Source of the DNA: Haloglomus irregulare
GTDB taxonomy: Archaea > Halobacteriota > Halobacteria > Halobacteriales > Haloarculaceae
DNA length: 64,000 nucleotides
Direction: 5' to 3'
Assembly (NCBI RefSeq): GCF_007421925.1
Contig: NZ_QMDX01000002.1
Span: forward strand, 380,281-444,280
Part shown: piece by piece, positions 26,706 through 35,764 of the stretch
Layout of the letters: each line of letters starts with the position of its first letter
Numbering within the stretch: position 1 is the first letter of the stretch
Position numbers and translations under genes: made by a program
Notes under the pieces: generated by a model
Database searches by the model: none
Seen by the model: only the letters and a program-made list of their open reading frames with translations
Told to the model about the DNA's origin: nothing

Positions 26706-27356
26706 TTACTGGACCAGGCCGGAGACGACGCGTGACTCGGCCTTGCGGAGGTGCTCGTCGACGGTCGAGGGGGCACAGCCGAGGTTGTCGGCGATGTCCT
26801 TGTGCGTCGCGCGACGGGGCACGTCGTAGTAGCCCTCCTCGACGGCGGTCTCGAAGACCTCCAGCTGGCGGTCCGTCAGCGGCGAGAGCAGGTCCTCGCC
26901 GCCGGGGACGTACGGTCCCGCGTTCTCGACGCTGAAGTCGAGCGCGTCGGGCAGCAGGCCCAGCGCATCGCGCAGGTTGCCGTGCGTCCCGACGAGCGTG
27001 GCCTTCAGGCCGGCCTCGGTGAACTCCAGCGGCGTGTCGATGATGAGGGCGTTCTCGTGGGCGATCTCCAGCAGCGCGCTCCCGTCCTCGGGCGACTCGG
27101 CCTGGACGAAGGCGTGGAACCCGTCCTCCTCGACCTCGACGACGTCGTGGTCGTGGACGCTGGCGCGCTGGGAGAGAGCGGTCTCGAACGACTCGCGGTC
27201 GCCCAGCAGGCGGTAGAGCAGGACGGTCGTCCCGTCCGCTCGGGCGTCGACGTGGAGGACCTCCTCCCGCGTGACGCTCCGGTGCCCCTCGATGAACCGG
27301 TCGACTGGGTGGATGGCGCGATGCGTCGGTGACAGGGTGAGTTTGAGATACTGCAT
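26706..27356 (-). CDS. HTH-10 (bacterio-opsin activator-type) transcriptional regulator
   Basis: 216 residues from ATG 27356; the 27 codons upstream are not halophile-like. The N-terminal ~150 residues are an acidic sensor-like domain of the type found in haloarchaeal Bat relatives (LTLSPTHRAIHPVDRFI, TVLLYRLLGDRESF, HAFVQAESPEDGSAL). The C-terminal HTH-10 domain is complete: LTDRQLEVFETAVEEGYYDV, then ATHKDIADNLGCAPSTVDEHLRKAE as helix-turn-helix. The regulated genes are unknown. Confidence 0.88.
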   Translation of the reverse strand: MQYLKLTLSPTHRAIHPVDRFIEGHRSVTREEVLHVDARADGTTVLLYRLLGDRESFETALSQRASVHDHDVVEVEEDGFHAFVQAESPEDGSALLEIAHENALIIDTPLEFTEAGLKATLVGTHGNLRDALGLLPDALDFSVENAGPYVPGGEDLLSPLTDRQLEVFETAVEEGYYDVPRRATHKDIADNLGCAPSTVDEHLRKAESRVVSGLVQ

Positions 27357-27716
27357 TGGTTGACGTGCCCCGGTTGCTCCCGGTGTACCCCAACATGGAG
27401 AGTTCGGGTGTAAATAGAAAGTGACAACAGCGTCCAAAAGTTCGATAACGGGCCTCTACGGCCGGTTCGGGGCTTCGAGCGGCGTTCCGGGGGTATTTGA
27501 ACAGCCGGGACAACACCGGCCGGGGGTTTAGATGTCCCCGCCCGGGTCGAGGGGGTCGTTCCACCCCACCGTACCGGCAGCCTCGCCACCCGGAACCGGG
27601 ACGGGTGTTCCGGTCCCACGGATAGCGACCGTCGGGGCGACCGCCGGTTTCCGGCAGACGGCCCCCGAGCGATGCAGAGCACAACGACTATGCGCCGGCC
27701 GCCCCCCCGTCGGGGT
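27357..27716. other. Divergent intergenic region with no gene seen
   Basis: 360 bases between the leftward HTH-10 regulator and the rightward DUF5785 gene. An AT-rich TGTAAATAGAAAG near 27411 may serve a leftward promoter. Nothing else is recognised. Confidence 0.5.
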
Positions 27717-28025
27717 ATGAGCGACTGGCCGCACGACCCTGACGGCGAGAAGGGGAGCGAGGGGATGCGCAAGTACGGACAGGCCATCCTCGCGAAGAAG
27801 CTCGACGACGAGGCGGACTTCCCGCTGGAGAAGTCGACGTTCGTCGAGGCGTACGGTGACCATCCGGTTCGACTCAACCACGAGCGCGTGGTCAGCGTCG
27901 CGGACGTCATGAGCGAGGTCGAGGAGGAGTCGTTCGAGGAGATCATCGACTTCCACCAGGCGGTCGGCCGGGCGATGCGCGAGAACGGGATGTGGGAGAT
28001 CACGCCCGAGGAGATCGGTCGGTAG
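27717..28025 (+). CDS. DUF5785 family protein
   Basis: 102 residues from ATG 27717. The opening WPHDPDGEKGSEGMRKYGQ and the FPLEKSTFVEAYGDHPVRLNHE segment match the haloarchaeal DUF5785 family as I recall it. Predicted as soluble and alternating helix and strand. Function is unknown. It is followed 116 bases later by GTP cyclohydrolase III on the same strand. Confidence 0.85.
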   Translation: MSDWPHDPDGEKGSEGMRKYGQAILAKKLDDEADFPLEKSTFVEAYGDHPVRLNHERVVSVADVMSEVEEESFEEIIDFHQAVGRAMRENGMWEITPEEIGR

Positions 28026-28140
28026 ACGACGGTCGAGGCCACACGGTAACCACGCCCTGTGCCGCCGAGCGGTCGACATGGCGCCCGTCCCGGAACCGTG
28101 AACGGTAACGGCTCTACTGCGAGCCGCACACCACCCGGTA

Positions 28141-28914
28141 GTGACGAACACGCAGGTCACCCTGGTCCAGGTCGACAACTACGGGCCGTGGACGGTGACG
28201 CCCGAGCCGCGTCGCGAGGTCGACCTCCAGACGCTCCAGTCCCGGCTGTACGCCGACCTCTCGCAGCTGTTCGGCAACCGCGAGGGGTACGTCTTCTTCA
28301 CCCGCTTCGACAACATGATCGCGGTGACGAACGGGCTGGACCGCGAGGCCCACGCGCTCATCCAGGAGTCGGTCGCGAACCGCTACCCCGTGACCGTCTC
28401 CCTCGGTGTCGCCACGGACCCCTCGCCGGCAGCGGCGCTCGGCGATGCCACGAATCAGCTACAGGCGGCCGGCAGCGCCCAGGACGAGGACCGCACGCAG
28501 ATCCTCGGCGGCGGGTTCCTGGCCGGGGCCGACCGGACCGACGCGGACGTCCAGATCGCCCATTTCGATGTCATCGACGCCACGGGGAAGTACACGGACA
28601 AGCTGAACGCGTTCGACTCGTTCATCCGCATCGAGCAGGGGTACGCCGAGTTGATGCGCCACATGCGGCGGGCCCACGACTCGCTCTCCTTCTTCGTCGG
28701 CGGGGACAACGTCATCGCGGTCTGCCCGGAGCTGACGCCGGCGGCCTACCGGGACGCAATCGACCACGTCGCCGGCGAGGTCGACGTGGACCTGCAGGTC
28801 GGGGTCGGCCGGGCCCGGACCGCACAGGATGCCGGTATGCGCGCCAAGCACGCGCTGGAGGAGTGCCGCCACGAGGGGACGGCCGTCGAATTCGGCGACG
28901 GCAGCCACTACTGA
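28141..28914 (+). CDS. gch3: GTP cyclohydrolase III
   Basis: 257 residues from GTG 28141. The archaeal enzyme opens GTP to a formamidopyrimidine nucleotide for riboflavin and F420-type cofactor synthesis. Two similar halves, each related to the GGDEF/adenylyl cyclase fold, are visible. The first has GYVFFTRFDNMIAVTNG and TVSLGVATDPSPAAAL. The second has SFFVGGDNVIAVCPE and LQVGVGRARTAQDAGMRAKHALEECR. Paired acidic residues for magnesium are retained in FDN and GGDN. It is upstream of a lipoprotein gene but not overlapping it. Confidence 0.93.
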   Translation: MTNTQVTLVQVDNYGPWTVTPEPRREVDLQTLQSRLYADLSQLFGNREGYVFFTRFDNMIAVTNGLDREAHALIQESVANRYPVTVSLGVATDPSPAAALGDATNQLQAAGSAQDEDRTQILGGGFLAGADRTDADVQIAHFDVIDATGKYTDKLNAFDSFIRIEQGYAELMRHMRRAHDSLSFFVGGDNVIAVCPELTPAAYRDAIDHVAGEVDVDLQVGVGRARTAQDAGMRAKHALEECRHEGTAVEFGDGSHY

Positions 28915-28962
28915 CCGGACATCCGGGGCCCCGACGCGGTGGGGACTGGGACGCACGACCGA

Positions 28963-29808
28963 ATGAGGGTTAAGTCTACTCAGCGACACGAGGCAGTCGT
29001 GCGACGACGTGAGGTGCTAACTGTCCTCGCTGGCGCTGGGACCGCCGGCTGTGTAACCGGCTACACGGGCACCGACCGGGGTCCGCCGGGGACGGCTACC
29101 GGCGACACGAAGTACGATACCCTCCCGCTGGCCCAGCAGGGGGTGCCGCCGACGATCTGCGAGGAGCGCCTCCGGCCAGAGGGGATCCGGGCCATCAGTG
29201 ATCCGGCGTTCGGCTCCCCCGACGAGTACCCCGCCGACGTGGCGGGTTACCGACCCCTGACCGACGACGCGACGGTCATCGGGCTCGCCGGGGACGGGAT
29301 CGCCCGCGCATACCCGCTGACGGTGCTGAACGTCCACGAGATCGTCAACGACACGCTGCCGGGCGGGTCCAGCGGGGACGGGGGGACGCCAGCGGTTGAC
29401 GGGGTCCCCCTCATCGTGACCTACTGTCCGATCTGCCGGAGCGGGATGGTCGCGACCCGGCGGGTCGACGGCGAACCGACGGTGTTCGACGCCTCCGGAC
29501 TGCTATGGAAGCCGCCTCGCATCAACACCGCCGCCGCCGAGGCCGACGACCGGGTGTTCTCCGACCGGCCGGAGGGGGTCGGGAACGGCGGGAACCTGGT
29601 GATGTACGACGCGGCGACGGGGTCGTACTGGTCGCAGATGCTCTCGCAGGCCATCTGCGGCCCGCAGCGTGGAACCCGGCTGTCGCTCCGGCCCGCCACG
29701 ATTACCGGGTTCGGCGACTGGCAGGACGCGCACCCGGAGACCGAGGTACTGCTCCCGCCGCCCCGATCCGAGCAGGTGCTCCCACCGGTCGGTGACGGCC
29801 CGGGGTGA
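28963..29808 (+). CDS. DUF3179-domain Tat lipoprotein
   Basis: 281 residues if started at ATG 28963; GTG 28999 is a credible alternative, directly before RRREVLTVLAGAGTAGC. That segment is a twin-arginine signal with a lipobox cysteine, so the protein is exported folded and lipid-anchored. The DUF3179 domain follows: ARAYPLTVLNVHEIVND, LIVTYCPICRSGM with two cysteines, FDASGLLW, and LVMYDAATGSYWSQM. The domain's function is not established, though the cysteines suggest metal or redox chemistry. It stands before the LIV substrate-binding gene. Confidence 0.88.
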   Translation: MRVKSTQRHEAVVRRREVLTVLAGAGTAGCVTGYTGTDRGPPGTATGDTKYDTLPLAQQGVPPTICEERLRPEGIRAISDPAFGSPDEYPADVAGYRPLTDDATVIGLAGDGIARAYPLTVLNVHEIVNDTLPGGSSGDGGTPAVDGVPLIVTYCPICRSGMVATRRVDGEPTVFDASGLLWKPPRINTAAAEADDRVFSDRPEGVGNGGNLVMYDAATGSYWSQMLSQAICGPQRGTRLSLRPATITGFGDWQDAHPETEVLLPPPRSEQVLPPVGDGPG

Positions 29809-30000
29809 GCAGCCCATGGGCGACGGCGTCGAACGGGCCGCGACCGACCCCGTATGCAGGGGAACGAAGCGATTCCCATCGCCCCGGTCGACCGTCTGGT
29901 CGGTTTCCAGGACCTCAATCGCGGGAAACTGCTGGAAAGAACCGACTGGAGCGGGACGAACGCGCCGTTGTATGGTGAAATCTGGTTTGCACCCTTGGTC

Positions 30001-30012
30001 AGTTTTATATAC
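30001..30012 (+). promoter_or_regulatory. Strong TATA promoter of the LIV substrate-binding gene
   Basis: AGTTTTATATAC is centred about 30 bases before the ATG at 30038. The transcript would be nearly leaderless. It is the most AT-rich point of a GC-rich 230-base gap. Confidence 0.65.
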
Positions 30013-30037
30013 TACCCAATAGAACAAAGCTTCTGAC

Positions 30038-31426
30038 ATGACACGAACATACCGACGTCGTGATGTTGTGAAGACCACTGCCGGACTCGGGATCGTCGCT
30101 GGTCTCGCCGGGTGTACCAACGACGGTGGTGACGGCGGCGGCGACGGCGGCGATGGCGGTGACGGCGGCGATGGCGGTGACGGCGGCGATGGCGGTGACG
30201 GCGGCGATGGCGGCACGGACGGTGGCACTGTCGACCTCCTGAACGTCATCGGCTACCCCGAGGACGGGAACACCCTGTTCCGGGACTACTACGGGCTGAG
30301 TGACGGGAGCGAGGACATCATCGTCCCGGACGGCCTCCGCGACGGGGAGATGCAACAGCAGGTCGGCAACCCGATGGACAACGTCATCGGAACGGCACCC
30401 GCGGCGGGTGGCCCGTCCCAGGAGGCGTTCAGCACCCTCTACATGGACGAGTACGGTGAGTCGCCGGGCGTGTTCACCTCCCAGTCGTACGACTCCGTCG
30501 CGATCGGCATCCTCGCGAACGCGGCCGCCGGCGAGAACAGCGGGAGCGGCGTCCGCGACCAGATGCGGAACATCGCCAACCCCGGCGGGATGGAGGTCAC
30601 GCCGGACAACTTCGTCGAGGGCGTCGAGGCGGCCGCTAACGGCGAGGACGTCAACTACCAGGGCGCCTCCTCCAACACGAACTTCAACGAGGCCGGCGAC
30701 CCGGCCAACGCGGCGTACGACGTCTGGGAGTTCGACGGCGAGGGCGGCACGACCGCGACGGAGACGCTGAGCTTCGAGGGGGCCAGCCCCGACGGCGCCG
30801 GTCCCTCGGCGGACTCCATCCCCGGCGGCCTCGGTCGCACGGTCGAGGTCGGCATCCTCCTGCCGGAAACCGGCAACCTCGCGTCGGTCGGCGAGGGGAT
30901 GATCAACGCCGCCGAGATCCCGGCGCAGCAGGTCAACAACTCGGACCTCGACCTCGAGGTCAACACCCAGCTCGAGGACACCAACACCAACCCGAACACC
31001 GGTGTCCAGGCCGCCGGCTCGCTGGTCAACGCCGGCGTCCCGTTCGTCTGTGGCACGGCCTCCTCCGGGGTCAACGTCCCTGTCTCCAAGCAGGAGTTCA
31101 TCCCCAACCAGGTCGTCGGCTGCTCGCCGTCCTCGACGGCGCTGTCCGTCTCGAACCTCGAGGACGACGACTACATCTTCCGGACCGCGCCCTCGGACCT
31201 GCTCCAGGGTCGGGTGATGGCACAGGTCGCCTCCGAGCGTCTCGGCGCGTCCACGGCTGCCACCCTGTACGTCAACAACGACTACGGTCAGCAGCTCTCC
31301 GAGCAGTTCAGCAGCGTCTTCGAGGAGGACTTCGGCGGCACGATCTCGGCGCAGGTCGCCTACAACCAGAACGAGGACTCCTACACCTCCGTCATCCAGG
31401 AGGCCCTCAACAGCGCCGGCAACTGA
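30038..31426 (+). CDS. Branched-chain amino acid ABC transporter substrate-binding lipoprotein, circularly permuted
   Basis: 462 residues. A Tat signal (YRRRDVVKTTAGLG) ends in lipobox Cys26, followed by a Gly/Asp linker (about 28-63). Residues 64-248 then look like the normal C-terminal half of a haloarchaeal LivJ-type protein: LLNVIGYPEDGNTLFRDYYG, ESPGVFTSQSYDSVAIG, NFNEAGDPANAAYDVWEFDG. A short linker (249-266) leads to the normal N-terminal half (267-462): VEVGILLPETGNLASVG, FVCGTASSGVNVPVS, CSPSSTALSVSNLEDDDYIFRTAP, TLYVNNDYGQQ. It stops at YTSVIQEALNSAGN, which in ordinary members directly precedes the IGYP strand. The frame is intact and composition uniform. It faces the livHMGF operon. 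Confidence 0.85.
   Translation: MTRTYRRRDVVKTTAGLGIVAGLAGCTNDGGDGGGDGGDGGDGGDGGDGGDGGDGGDGGTDGGTVDLLNVIGYPEDGNTLFRDYYGLSDGSEDIIVPDGLRDGEMQQQVGNPMDNVIGTAPAAGGPSQEAFSTLYMDEYGESPGVFTSQSYDSVAIGILANAAAGENSGSGVRDQMRNIANPGGMEVTPDNFVEGVEAAANGEDVNYQGASSNTNFNEAGDPANAAYDVWEFDGEGGTTATETLSFEGASPDGAGPSADSIPGGLGRTVEVGILLPETGNLASVGEGMINAAEIPAQQVNNSDLDLEVNTQLEDTNTNPNTGVQAAGSLVNAGVPFVCGTASSGVNVPVSKQEFIPNQVVGCSPSSTALSVSNLEDDDYIFRTAPSDLLQGRVMAQVASERLGASTAATLYVNNDYGQQLSEQFSSVFEEDFGGTISAQVAYNQNEDSYTSVIQEALNSAGN
30146..30213. repeat. 18-base tandem repeat encoding the Gly/Asp linker
   Basis: Unit GGCGGCGATGGCGGTGAC repeats about 3.8 times inside the substrate-binding gene and encodes the linker after the lipobox. 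Related shorter GGC-GAC runs precede it. Such repeats expand, contract and recombine easily. Confidence 0.85.
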
Positions 31427-31562
31427 GGTCGGCGACACCCACTCGATTCTTTCGACGTGCACCACTGGGAGCGCCAGCCGGCGGTCCGCACCGGTATCTC
31501 CACGAGGCCGGCGACTGGCGGTGGAGACGGCCGCTGAGGAGTGAGCGCTCGGGCCCGGGCGG

Positions 31563-32348
31563 TCAGCCGCCCAGGAAGTCCCGGCGGACCTGCTCGTCGT
31601 TGAGAAGGGCTTCGCCAGCGTCCTCGTAGCGGTTCTGCCCGTCGACGAGGACGTACCCCCGGTCACAACGCCGGAGCGCCTCCTTGGCGTTCTGCTCGAC
31701 CATCAGGACGGCGGTGCCGTCGTCGTTGATGGCGTCGATCCGGTCGAACATGTCGTCGACGAGGTCCGGGGCCAGTCCCGCGGAGGGCTCGTCGAGCAGC
31801 AGTAGATCCGGGTCCAGCATCAGCGCCCGGCCCATCGCCAGCATCTGCCGCTGGCCGCCGGACATCTTCCCCGCCTCCTGCTCCATCCGCTCCCGGAGGA
31901 TCGGGAACCGGTCGTACACCGCCTCCAGTGCGCCCTCGGGGACGTCGTCGAGGATGTACGCCCCCATCTCCAGGTTCTCCTGGACCGACAGCGAGGTGAA
32001 GATGTTGCCGTTCTGCGGGACGTAGCCGAGCCCCAGGTGGATCACGTCCTCGGGCTCGGTGGTGGTGATTTCGGTCCCGTCGAACGTGACGGTGCCGGCC
32101 ATCCGGTTCGTGAGCCCGAACACGGACTTCATGGCCGTCGACTTGCCGGCCCCGTTCGGGCCGACGATAGTGACGTACTCGCCGTCACGCACGTCGAGGT
32201 CGATATCGGTCAGGATCTGCAGGTCGCCGTAGCCGGCGTCCAGGTTCCGGACCGACAGCAGGCTGTCGTCGAACCGGCGGGTGCCCTGCTTGGCACCGGC
32301 GGTTTCGCTGGCGCCGCTCGCCTCGTCGGGTTCGGCCGTCTCGCTCAT
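31563..32348 (-). CDS. livF: Branched-chain amino acid ABC transporter ATPase
   Basis: 261 residues. Walker A is VGPNGAGKST, the signature is KMSGGQRQMLAMGRALM, and Walker B is LLLLDEPSAGLAP, ending with the switch region in VLMVEQNAKEALRRCDRGYVL. The size and the LGLGYVPQNGNIFTSLSV Q-loop identify the LivF type. An acidic ~25-residue N-terminal extension is halophilic. Its ATG shares one base with the livG stop, so translation is coupled. It is last in livHMGF and convergent with the substrate-binding gene. Confidence 0.95.
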   Translation of the reverse strand: MSETAEPDEASGASETAGAKQGTRRFDDSLLSVRNLDAGYGDLQILTDIDLDVRDGEYVTIVGPNGAGKSTAMKSVFGLTNRMAGTVTFDGTEITTTEPEDVIHLGLGYVPQNGNIFTSLSVQENLEMGAYILDDVPEGALEAVYDRFPILRERMEQEAGKMSGGQRQMLAMGRALMLDPDLLLLDEPSAGLAPDLVDDMFDRIDAINDDGTAVLMVEQNAKEALRRCDRGYVLVDGQNRYEDAGEALLNDEQVRRDFLGG

Positions 32349-33232
32349 TACTCGACCTCGCCCCCCAGGTACGCCTCGATTACCTGTTCGTTCGACTGTA
32401 CCTCCTCGGGGGTCCCCTCGGTGAGCATCCTCCCCTGGTGCATCACGATGACGTGTTCACAGTTCTCCATGATCAGGTCCATATCGTGCTCGACGATCAG
32501 AAACGTGTAGCCCTCCTCGCGGAGTTCGTGGACGTGTTCCAGCAGCCGCTCCTCCAGCGACGGGTTGACGCCGGCAAACGGCTCGTCGAGCAACAGCATC
32601 GTCGGGTCGGTCATCAGCGCCCGCGCCAACTCGAGCAGCTTCCGCTGCCCGCCCGAGAGGTTGCCCGCGTACTCGTGGGCGAGGTGGTCAATCTCGAAGA
32701 AGTCGAGCATCTCCCAGCAGTCCTCGAGGATCTTCCGCTCCTCGCCCATGATGCCACTGCGGAGCCCGGGCAGGACCGAGCGCCACAGCGACTCGCCGGT
32801 CTGGCCCTTCGGCGCCAGCATCATGTTCTCGAGGACGGTCATCTCCTCCAGTTCGCGGGCAATCTGGAACGTGCGGACGAGTCCGCGGTTGGCGACCGAG
32901 TCCGGTGACATCCCGCTGATCTCCTCGCCCCGGAAGTGGACCGCTCCGTCGGTCGGCTCGTGAACGCCAGTGATGCAGTTGAACGTCGTGGACTTGCCGG
33001 CGCCGTTCGGGCCGATGAGGCCCGTGAGACTCCCCTCCTCGACGGCGAAGTCGGCGCCGTCGACGGCGACGATTCCGCCGAACTCCTTGCGTAGTCCCTC
33101 GACCCGGAGCGGGACGCCCCTCGGCGTGTGTTTGGCGGCCTCCTCGACTTCGGAGTCGTGGGCCTCGGCCTCGTCGATTTCGACGTCCGCGTCGGGTGCG
33201 TTCGTCTCGACCCCCGCGCCCGTGTCACTCAT
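32348..33232 (-). CDS. livG: Branched-chain amino acid ABC transporter ATPase
   Basis: 294 residues from ATG 33232; the longer frame inside livM is rejected. Walker A is GPNGAGKSTTFNCITG, the signature is LSGGQRKLLELARAL, and Walker B is MLLLDEPFAGVNP. GLVRTFQIARELEEMTVLENM is the LivG-type Q-loop region. The first ~45 residues are an acidic extension. It overlaps livM by eight bases and pairs with LivF as the heterodimeric motor. Confidence 0.95.
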   Translation of the reverse strand: MSDTGAGVETNAPDADVEIDEAEAHDSEVEEAAKHTPRGVPLRVEGLRKEFGGIVAVDGADFAVEEGSLTGLIGPNGAGKSTTFNCITGVHEPTDGAVHFRGEEISGMSPDSVANRGLVRTFQIARELEEMTVLENMMLAPKGQTGESLWRSVLPGLRSGIMGEERKILEDCWEMLDFFEIDHLAHEYAGNLSGGQRKLLELARALMTDPTMLLLDEPFAGVNPSLEERLLEHVHELREEGYTFLIVEHDMDLIMENCEHVIVMHQGRMLTEGTPEEVQSNEQVIEAYLGGEVE

Positions 33233-34625
33233 CGGTATCACCTCCATCGACGGGTTCGCCACCGTCGGTCGCGGGCGTTGCCCCCGGACTGTCGGTGGAC
33301 CGCTCGGGCCGGTTCAGCGAGATCGTGGAGGCCTCTTCCTTCCGGTGGCCCAGCATCCCCTCCGGACGGTTGTGCATCAGGTAGATCAGCACGAGCCCCA
33401 TGATGACGAGCTGGAGCTGCTGTAGGTTGTCGGTGATGAACAGCAGCATCGGGAACGGGTCGAGCCCGGAGATGAGCGGTGACACCGCCTGTCCGAACGT
33501 GTCGACTGCATCCGAATCTACGTTCTGCTGGACGACGTTCTTGATGAACAGCGGGCCACGGAACAGGAACGCCGCAAAGATGGCCCCTCCCATGACGCTG
33601 CCGGTCGTCGAGCCGGCGCCGCCGATGATGAGTGCGATCCAAACGAAGAAGGTGAGCCGGGGGCGGAAGGCGCTGGGCGTGATAGCGCCCTGGACCGCGA
33701 AGAAGAGGATGCCGCCCAGCCCCATCAGCGCACAGCCGAACATGAACGCCGTGATCTTGAACCGCCGCGTGTTCTTGCCCAGCGACTGGGTCGCCTCCTC
33801 GTCCTCGCGTATGGCCTTGAGGACGCGACCGAACGGTGAGTTACCGACCCGTCTGAGCAGCACGTAGAAGCCGATCAGGAACACCAGCAGAATCAACCCG
33901 TAGAGCAGGCTATCGAACACCGGCTTGGGATTCGATCCGAGCGAGAGCGCCGCTCCGGCGGATTCGGTGAACGCCGTGTACGGTTCCAGCAGCCCGAGCG
34001 CCTCGAGCAGGTCGTCCGTCGGGTCGAAATCGAGGATGAGGCCGGAGCCGCCGCCAAGTCCGACGAAGTACCCCGCGATCTGCATCTTCTGGAAGTCGCT
34101 CTCGAGCACCGTGAACCGGACGATCTCGCTGACGCCAACAGTGACGATGGCGAAGTAGTCCGCGCGCAGGCGCAGGGCGGGAAGCGCGACCAGCCCCCCG
34201 AAGGCGGCGGCGGCGAGCACGCCACCGATTATGGCCAGCCAGAGCGGGAGCCCGAAGCCACCGATGGAACCGGCCGCGGGCTCGGTAAGCGCCGGTTCCT
34301 TGGCGAGGACGGCGGTCGTGTAGATGCCGATCGCCATGAACCCGATGACGCCGATATTGAAGAGGCCGGTGTACCCCCAGTGGAGGTTGAGTGCGAGCGC
34401 GAGCATCGCGAACACGCCGATGTAGAAGAAGAGGTTGGCCAGCAGGTTCACCTGCTGGCGGGCGCCGAAGTCCAGTAGCGCGCCCCCGACGAGGTAGAGC
34501 GCGAAGATGCCGAGTATGAGCCCCAGGAGCTTGACCGCGTCCTCCTCCCAGAGCTGCTCGGCGGCCGCCCGGACCCCTCCGACGGGGTCGTCCTTCCCGT
34601 CAGCGTCGTCGTTCGTCCCGCTCAT
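33225..34625 (-). CDS. livM: Branched-chain amino acid ABC transporter permease
   Basis: 466 residues with about ten membrane segments. LivM features are ALNLHWGYTGLFNIGVIGFMAIG, LALPALRLRADYFAIVTVGVSEI and GFYVLLRRVGNSPFGRVLKAIREDEEATQSLGKN, the coupling loop. GALMGLGG-like and IGGAGSTTGSVMGG segments follow in the second half. Acidic tails lie at both ends. It is longer than bacterial LivM (about 420) because of loop insertions near residues 190-240. It overlaps livH by four bases. Confidence 0.94.
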   Translation of the reverse strand: MSGTNDDADGKDDPVGGVRAAAEQLWEEDAVKLLGLILGIFALYLVGGALLDFGARQQVNLLANLFFYIGVFAMLALALNLHWGYTGLFNIGVIGFMAIGIYTTAVLAKEPALTEPAAGSIGGFGLPLWLAIIGGVLAAAAFGGLVALPALRLRADYFAIVTVGVSEIVRFTVLESDFQKMQIAGYFVGLGGGSGLILDFDPTDDLLEALGLLEPYTAFTESAGAALSLGSNPKPVFDSLLYGLILLVFLIGFYVLLRRVGNSPFGRVLKAIREDEEATQSLGKNTRRFKITAFMFGCALMGLGGILFFAVQGAITPSAFRPRLTFFVWIALIIGGAGSTTGSVMGGAIFAAFLFRGPLFIKNVVQQNVDSDAVDTFGQAVSPLISGLDPFPMLLFITDNLQQLQLVIMGLVLIYLMHNRPEGMLGHRKEEASTISLNRPERSTDSPGATPATDGGEPVDGGDTDE

Positions 34626-35740
34626 GCTGTCGACCCCCCGGAGAAGATCCCCGACGGTCGGACCAGCAACATGAGGATCATCACGAGGAACGCGGACGCC
34701 CGCGCGAGCCCAGTCGGGACCCAGACGATCGACACGGACATCGTCAGGCCGATGACGAGCCCGCCCACGATGGCACCGTAGACCGAGCCGATCCCACCGA
34801 GGATGACTGCCGCGAAGATCGGCAGCAGCAGGATCCAGCCCTGGAACCAGTGGAGGGTGCCGTTCCAGATGACGAACATGTAGCCGGCGACACCTGTGAG
34901 GCCGGCTCCGATGATCCAGGTGTACCGAATCACGCGCTCGGTCGGGATGCCGGTGATCCGGGCGAGGTCCTCGTTGTCCGACATCGCGCGCATTGCCTTC
35001 CCCAGCTTGGTTCGCTGGAGCAGGAGGTGGAGCCCGAGCATCAGCAACACCGAGACCACCAGCAGCGACACCTCATGGAGGTCCACGCTGACGAACCCGT
35101 CGTACACCAGGATATCGGTGCTGGGGACGGCGTTCGAGTCCGTCACGCCACGCCGGCTCGGGTCGAAGATGAAGGCGATCAGGTACCGGAGGACGAACGC
35201 CACGCCGATGCTCGTGATGAGCAGGGTGATGCCCGAGCGGTCCCGGATGGGTTCGAAGACGGTCCGGTCGATGAACAGCGAGAGCAGTATGGTGAACAGG
35301 GCGGCAGCGATGACGCCCCCGAGCACGGCGAGTGGCGTCGAGGCGACGCCGATACCGAGCTGGGCGCCGAACACCGAGCCGCCAGCACCGACGAGCGCGA
35401 GCGAACCGATGTCGGCCTCGGCTCCGAACCCGCCCGCAATGATGTAGGTGACGATCATCCCGGAGAAGGCGCCGCTGGTGATGAAATCACCGTGTGCGAA
35501 GTTAGCGAAGTTCAGGATACTGTATGTCATCGAGAGCCCGATGCCCGCCAGCCCGAAGAACAGGCCCCGCATCAGCCCGTCCTTCAGGAGCACGACGAAC
35601 TGGGAGACGGGCACCTGCCCGAACACCAACTGTCGAACGAGATCTAGCAGCAACACCACGAGTGCCAGTACGAGTGCGGCTCGAACCGGGTCGGCGATAA
35701 GTAGTTCCCGCCCCCGGCTGTACGTGTCGTTTACGCCCAT
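34622..35740 (-). CDS. livH: Branched-chain amino acid ABC transporter permease
   Basis: 372 residues with about nine membrane helices. LivH marks are GLMRGLFFGLAGIGLSMTYSI, LNFANFAHGDFITSGAF, the TKLGKAMRAMSDNEDLARITGI coupling loop and AAVILGGIGSVYGAIVGGLVIG. Loops enlarged around residues 100-130 and 205-225 are haloarchaeal. It is the first gene of the leftward livHMGF operon. An inverted repeat 25-44 bases before its start may control the operon. Confidence 0.95.
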   Translation of the reverse strand: MGVNDTYSRGRELLIADPVRAALVLALVVLLLDLVRQLVFGQVPVSQFVVLLKDGLMRGLFFGLAGIGLSMTYSILNFANFAHGDFITSGAFSGMIVTYIIAGGFGAEADIGSLALVGAGGSVFGAQLGIGVASTPLAVLGGVIAAALFTILLSLFIDRTVFEPIRDRSGITLLITSIGVAFVLRYLIAFIFDPSRRGVTDSNAVPSTDILVYDGFVSVDLHEVSLLVVSVLLMLGLHLLLQRTKLGKAMRAMSDNEDLARITGIPTERVIRYTWIIGAGLTGVAGYMFVIWNGTLHWFQGWILLLPIFAAVILGGIGSVYGAIVGGLVIGLTMSVSIVWVPTGLARASAFLVMILMLLVRPSGIFSGGSTA

Positions 35741-35764
35741 AGTGTGCTTCTACAGGTACAACCG

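Noticed and set aside
30125-30225. Short regular repeats suggesting a CRISPR-like array
   Set aside because: The 18-base units are contiguous with no spacers and lie in frame inside a coding linker.
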